From the NCBI GenBank assembly GCA_964497855.1, contig CAZCFM010000093.1, positions 1 to 15,084 on the forward strand: a stretch of 15,084 nucleotides of DNA, in the 5' to 3' direction. Shown in pieces: positions 12,541-15,084 of the stretch. This DNA comes from CAYLNG01 sp964497855. GTDB lineage: Bacteria > Verrucomicrobiota > Kiritimatiellia > SS1-B-03-39 > UBA6053. Position numbers and translations under genes: made by a program. The notes under the pieces are model-generated. The model did not search any database and was not told the origin of the DNA. It worked only from the letters and a program-made list of their open reading frames with translations. Numbering within the stretch: the first letter of the stretch is position 1; every line of letters starts with the position of its first letter.

Positions 12541-14579
12541 ATGCAGCGTTTTCCCTCTGTTTTCGCCGGATTCAACGGCATTGCCCACGGCGGCGACTAC
12601 AATCCCGAGCAGTGGATGGACACCCATCCCGACATCCTCGACGAAGACATCCGGCTGATGCGGCTTGCCGGCTGCAACACGTTTTCCGTCGGCATTTTCG
12701 CCTGGTGCCGCTACGAGCCGCGCGAGGGGCACTACGACTTCGACTGGATGGACCGCATTCTCGACACCCTGGCCGATGCCGGCTTCCAAGTGGCCCTCGC
12801 AACCCCCAGCGCCGCGAAACCCGCGTGGCTGGCCCACGCACACCCGGAAACGCGGCAGATGAACCGCGAGGGACAACGCGTGCCCGTCGGGAGCCGCGTG
12901 CGCCACTGCTACGCATCTTCCCTGCTCCGGCACAAGGTCGCGGAACTCAACCAGCGCATCGCCGAACGGTACCATCAGCATCCTGCCGTCAAACTCTGGC
13001 ACGTCTCCAACGAATACCTCAACGATTGTTTCTGTCCCGCCTGTTTCGACGCCTTCCGCGACTTTCTGCGCGAACGCCACGGAAATCTCGACGCCCTCAA
13101 CGCGGCCTGGTGGACCGATTTCTGGGGACACCGTTTCAGCGATGGATCGCAGATCGATCCGCGCGACGGCAGCATCGACGCGATGGCCCTGGACTGGCGG
13201 CGTTTCCGCACCGCACAGGTCGTCGATTTTATGCGCATGGAGATCGCGGCCCTCCGCGCGGGCGGCGCCACCCAGCCCATGACCACCAACATGATGTCGC
13301 TCTGGCCGGGCCTGGATTTCTGGCGCTATGCCGAACACCTCGACGTCATTTCGGACGACTGTTACCCGCAGTGGAAAGGCGACGCCGGCGATGTCGCCAC
13401 CGCCGCGCGCTACGCCTTCACCCACGACGTGATGCGAAGTTTCAAAGGAGGCCGTCCCTGGCTGCTGTTGGAATCCTGTCCCGACTCTCCGCAATGGCAC
13501 CACCCGCCCCGCGTCAAACGCGGTGACATCTACCGAAGCGAAATGCTGCAGGCGCTGGCCCACGGCGCCGATGCGCTGATGTATTTCCAATGGCGCAAAG
13601 GCCGCGGCGGCGTCGAGAAATTCCACGGAGCGGTGGTCGACCACGAAGGCTCCGAAAATGGCCGCGTTTTCCGTCAGGTGGCCGATCTGGGACGATCCCT
13701 GCCCGTTTTTGCGTCCCTCGCCGGATGCGGATCGAAGGCGGAAGTCGCCCTTCTGTTCGACTGGGAATCCCGCTGGGCCCTTGACTTGAACCGTGGGGAC
13801 AGCGAGGGCTACGCGGAGGGTGTTATCGCGTTGCATCGCGGCTTCTGGAGCCGGGGGATTCCGACCGATGCCCTGGAGGCGCGCAGTGATTTTCCGGGTA
13901 TCGCGTAATCCTTTCGCCACAACTGTTCCTGCTGCATCCGGGGGTTGCGGATCGGATTCGCGCGTTTGTGGAAGGGGGCGGAACCTGGGTGCTCACGTTC
14001 CAGTCGGGTGTGGTCGATGAAAACAACCTCTGTTTCCGCGGCGGATGTCCCGGAGACGGCTTGCGCGCGTTTGCTGGCGTCTGGGCCGAGGAAGTGGATT
14101 TCTTCGCCGCGCAGGAACAGCGTCAGGTGAATTTGGACCCGAACCTGCTTCCGGGCATGGCGGCGCAGTATACCTGCTCTCGACTCTGCGAGCCCCTGCA
14201 CGCGGAGGGTGCCGAGACGATTGGACGCTACGGGGGCGACCTCTACGACGGCAGGGCGGCGATCACCCGCCGCCGCGTGGGCCAGGGCTGCATCTATTAC
14301 GTCGGAGCCTGGATGGAGGACGCCTTCTGGCGGGACTTTGCCGGGGCCCTGCAACGCGAACTGCGGCTGCGTCCCGCGATCGACGGCGAAGTGCCGCCCG
14401 GCGTGACGGCACAGGTCCGGGGCGAAGGCGATCAGGCCCGCATCTTTGTGCAGAACTTCAGTCCAGAGGAGCGTATTGTACAGCTCGATGAGCGTGCGTA
14501 TCGCTGCGCCGAAACTGGCGAACCCATCGGGGCGACGCTGCGGCTGCCCCCCTGGCAAACCCGTGTGCTGCGGGGCTGA
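12541..14579 (+). pseudogene. GH42 beta-galactosidase broken by a one-base frameshift
   Basis: Frame 1 runs from ATG 12541 to TAA 13906-13908 (455 codons). The matching C-terminal part continues in another frame to TGA 14577-14579; together they make about 680 residues, the normal GH42 length. The N-terminal TIM barrel is complete: HGGDYNPEQW (16-25), acid/base E158 in WHVSNEY, nucleophile E311 in LLLESCPD, and the Cys cluster C123, C163, C165, C168 with the spacing of the GH42 zinc site. The break is in the Rossmann-like domain B. Adding one G to the GGG run at 13896-13898 restores DFPG-YRVILSPQLFLLHPG followed by IRAFVEGGGTWVLTF. The downstream part shows no other damage. So the gene is either freshly inactivated or there is a sequence error. 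The intact enzyme would release galactose from short oligosaccharides, in the cytoplasm, since no signal peptide is visible. No slippery heptamer supporting programmed frameshifting was found. Confidence 0.88.
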
Positions 14580-14586
14580 AGCGGCC

Positions 14587-15084
14587 TCACCAGAGGAGGA
14601 TGCGGTTTTCGCGGAAATCCGCCTGGCCGGGAGCGGGACGGAACAACAGGTCTTCGCGCATCTGATCGGGGTCGAGGATACCCTTGAATTTGCAGAGGTG
14701 GGGGAAATCCTGCAGGACGGCGTTCGCGAATCCGGATTCGGATACAAGCGTGTCGTTGAAGCGGTCCAGGGAAGATTGGAAACGGGCATCTCCTCGCAGG
14801 GAACCGGAAAAGCGGAGGGGAAGGCGTCCATCGTTCTTGTGGGGTCGGTCGGAAAGGAGGTAGAGCAGGACTTCGGTTTTGTGTCCGCCGGTGCCGGTCA
14901 GGGCAAGCGGGTAGAAGGGTTGTTCCGAGGCAAATTGAAACACCAACGGGGCCACAAGGCCGTTGCGGTGGATCTCATCGCTTTGGGTCTCTTTGTCGGG
15001 ATTCAGGCGGGCCGCCACAAAGCAGCCACCGACGGCAATGTGGGCGTCGAACACGGCGCGGTCGCTGTCACCAAATTCGAAGTT
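14587..15084 (-). CDS. C-terminal part of an unidentified protein, possibly DUF2330-like; 5' end outside the window
   Basis: The frame is open from the right edge for 165 codons to TGA at 14587-14589. No start is visible; the GTG at 15054 is probably an internal Val codon. The segment is soluble and has no membrane helix. The stretch VAARLNPDKE, then LVAPLVFQFASEQPFYPLALTG and KTEVLLYLLSD, resembles the end of DUF2330-type proteins (a Pro-led beta-strand, YPL, then a strand ending in a short acidic turn). This is a pattern match from memory and is not certain. The part after about residue 90 (SLDRFNDTLVSESGFANAV and so on) is not recognised. The gene converges on the beta-galactosidase with only 7 bases between the stop codons, leaving no room for a conventional terminator. 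Confidence 0.5.
   Translation of the reverse strand, partial: NFEFGDSDRAVFDAHIAVGGCFVAARLNPDKETQSDEIHRNGLVAPLVFQFASEQPFYPLALTGTGGHKTEVLLYLLSDRPHKNDGRLPLRFSGSLRGDARFQSSLDRFNDTLVSESGFANAVLQDFPHLCKFKGILDPDQMREDLLFRPAPGQADFRENRILLW

Noticed and set aside
13890..13908. Programmed -1 ribosomal frameshift in the beta-galactosidase gene
   Set aside because: The shift direction would fit, but no X-XXY-YYZ slippery heptamer in the right phase is present around the break; a simple base loss explains it.
12481..13920. 479-codon frame antisense to the beta-galactosidase
   Set aside because: The plus strand encodes unambiguous GH42 motifs in this interval, and the antisense product has no recognisable features.

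Overview
The window looks like a chromosomal segment from a GC-rich, Gram-negative bacterium of the PVC group, most likely Verrucomicrobiota or Kiritimatiellota. The main pointers are a small protein of the Minf_1886 type (a family I know from Verrucomicrobia and Planctomycetes), an anaerobic sulfatase-maturing enzyme with a SEC-C tail, a GH42 beta-galactosidase, and an intergenic block of nested palindromes of the kind these genomes carry. The taxonomic placement is inference from gene content. There is no sign of phage, plasmid, CRISPR, rRNA or tRNA.

Layout. Positions 1-920 (minus) hold a class II Fic protein whose C-terminal end, carrying a MerR-type helix-turn-helix, runs off the left edge. 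Positions 1027-4284 (minus) are a three-gene run transcribed leftward: a GT-C membrane glycosyltransferase, a UbiA-type prenyltransferase resembling polyprenyl-phosphate phosphoribosyltransferase, and the Minf_1886-like protein. Divergent from it, cdd and purB (4400-6243, plus) overlap by ATGA. A MraY/WecA-type sugar-phosphate transferase fused to a CapD-type N-terminal module follows (6284-8173) and ends in a weak terminator hairpin. Next is a coupled pair, an AI-2E family exporter (8233-9291) and the radical SAM sulfatase maturase (9288-10619), closed by a perfect 20-bp palindrome.

The one long gene-free stretch (10620-11112) contains a 224-bp composite inverted repeat with six hairpins. 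The two arms differ in ways that preserve every stem, including one compensatory base-pair change. After it come a secreted OB-fold protein (11113-11574, plus), a ribokinase (12449-11571, minus) sharing stop-codon bases with it, and, divergent from the kinase, a GH42 beta-galactosidase (12541-14579, plus) broken by a one-base frameshift near 13896-13899. The right edge holds the C-terminal end of a minus-strand protein, possibly of the DUF2330 type.

How the genes fit together. There is a cell-envelope glycan theme: the WecA-like fusion would start lipid-linked glycans, and the UbiA and GT-C pair could make and use a polyprenyl-phosphate sugar donor. There is also a polysaccharide-degradation theme: sulfatase maturation, beta-galactosidase and sugar kinase. 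The nucleotide genes cdd and purB are housekeeping. The most unusual non-coding signal is the palindromic element at 10783-11006.
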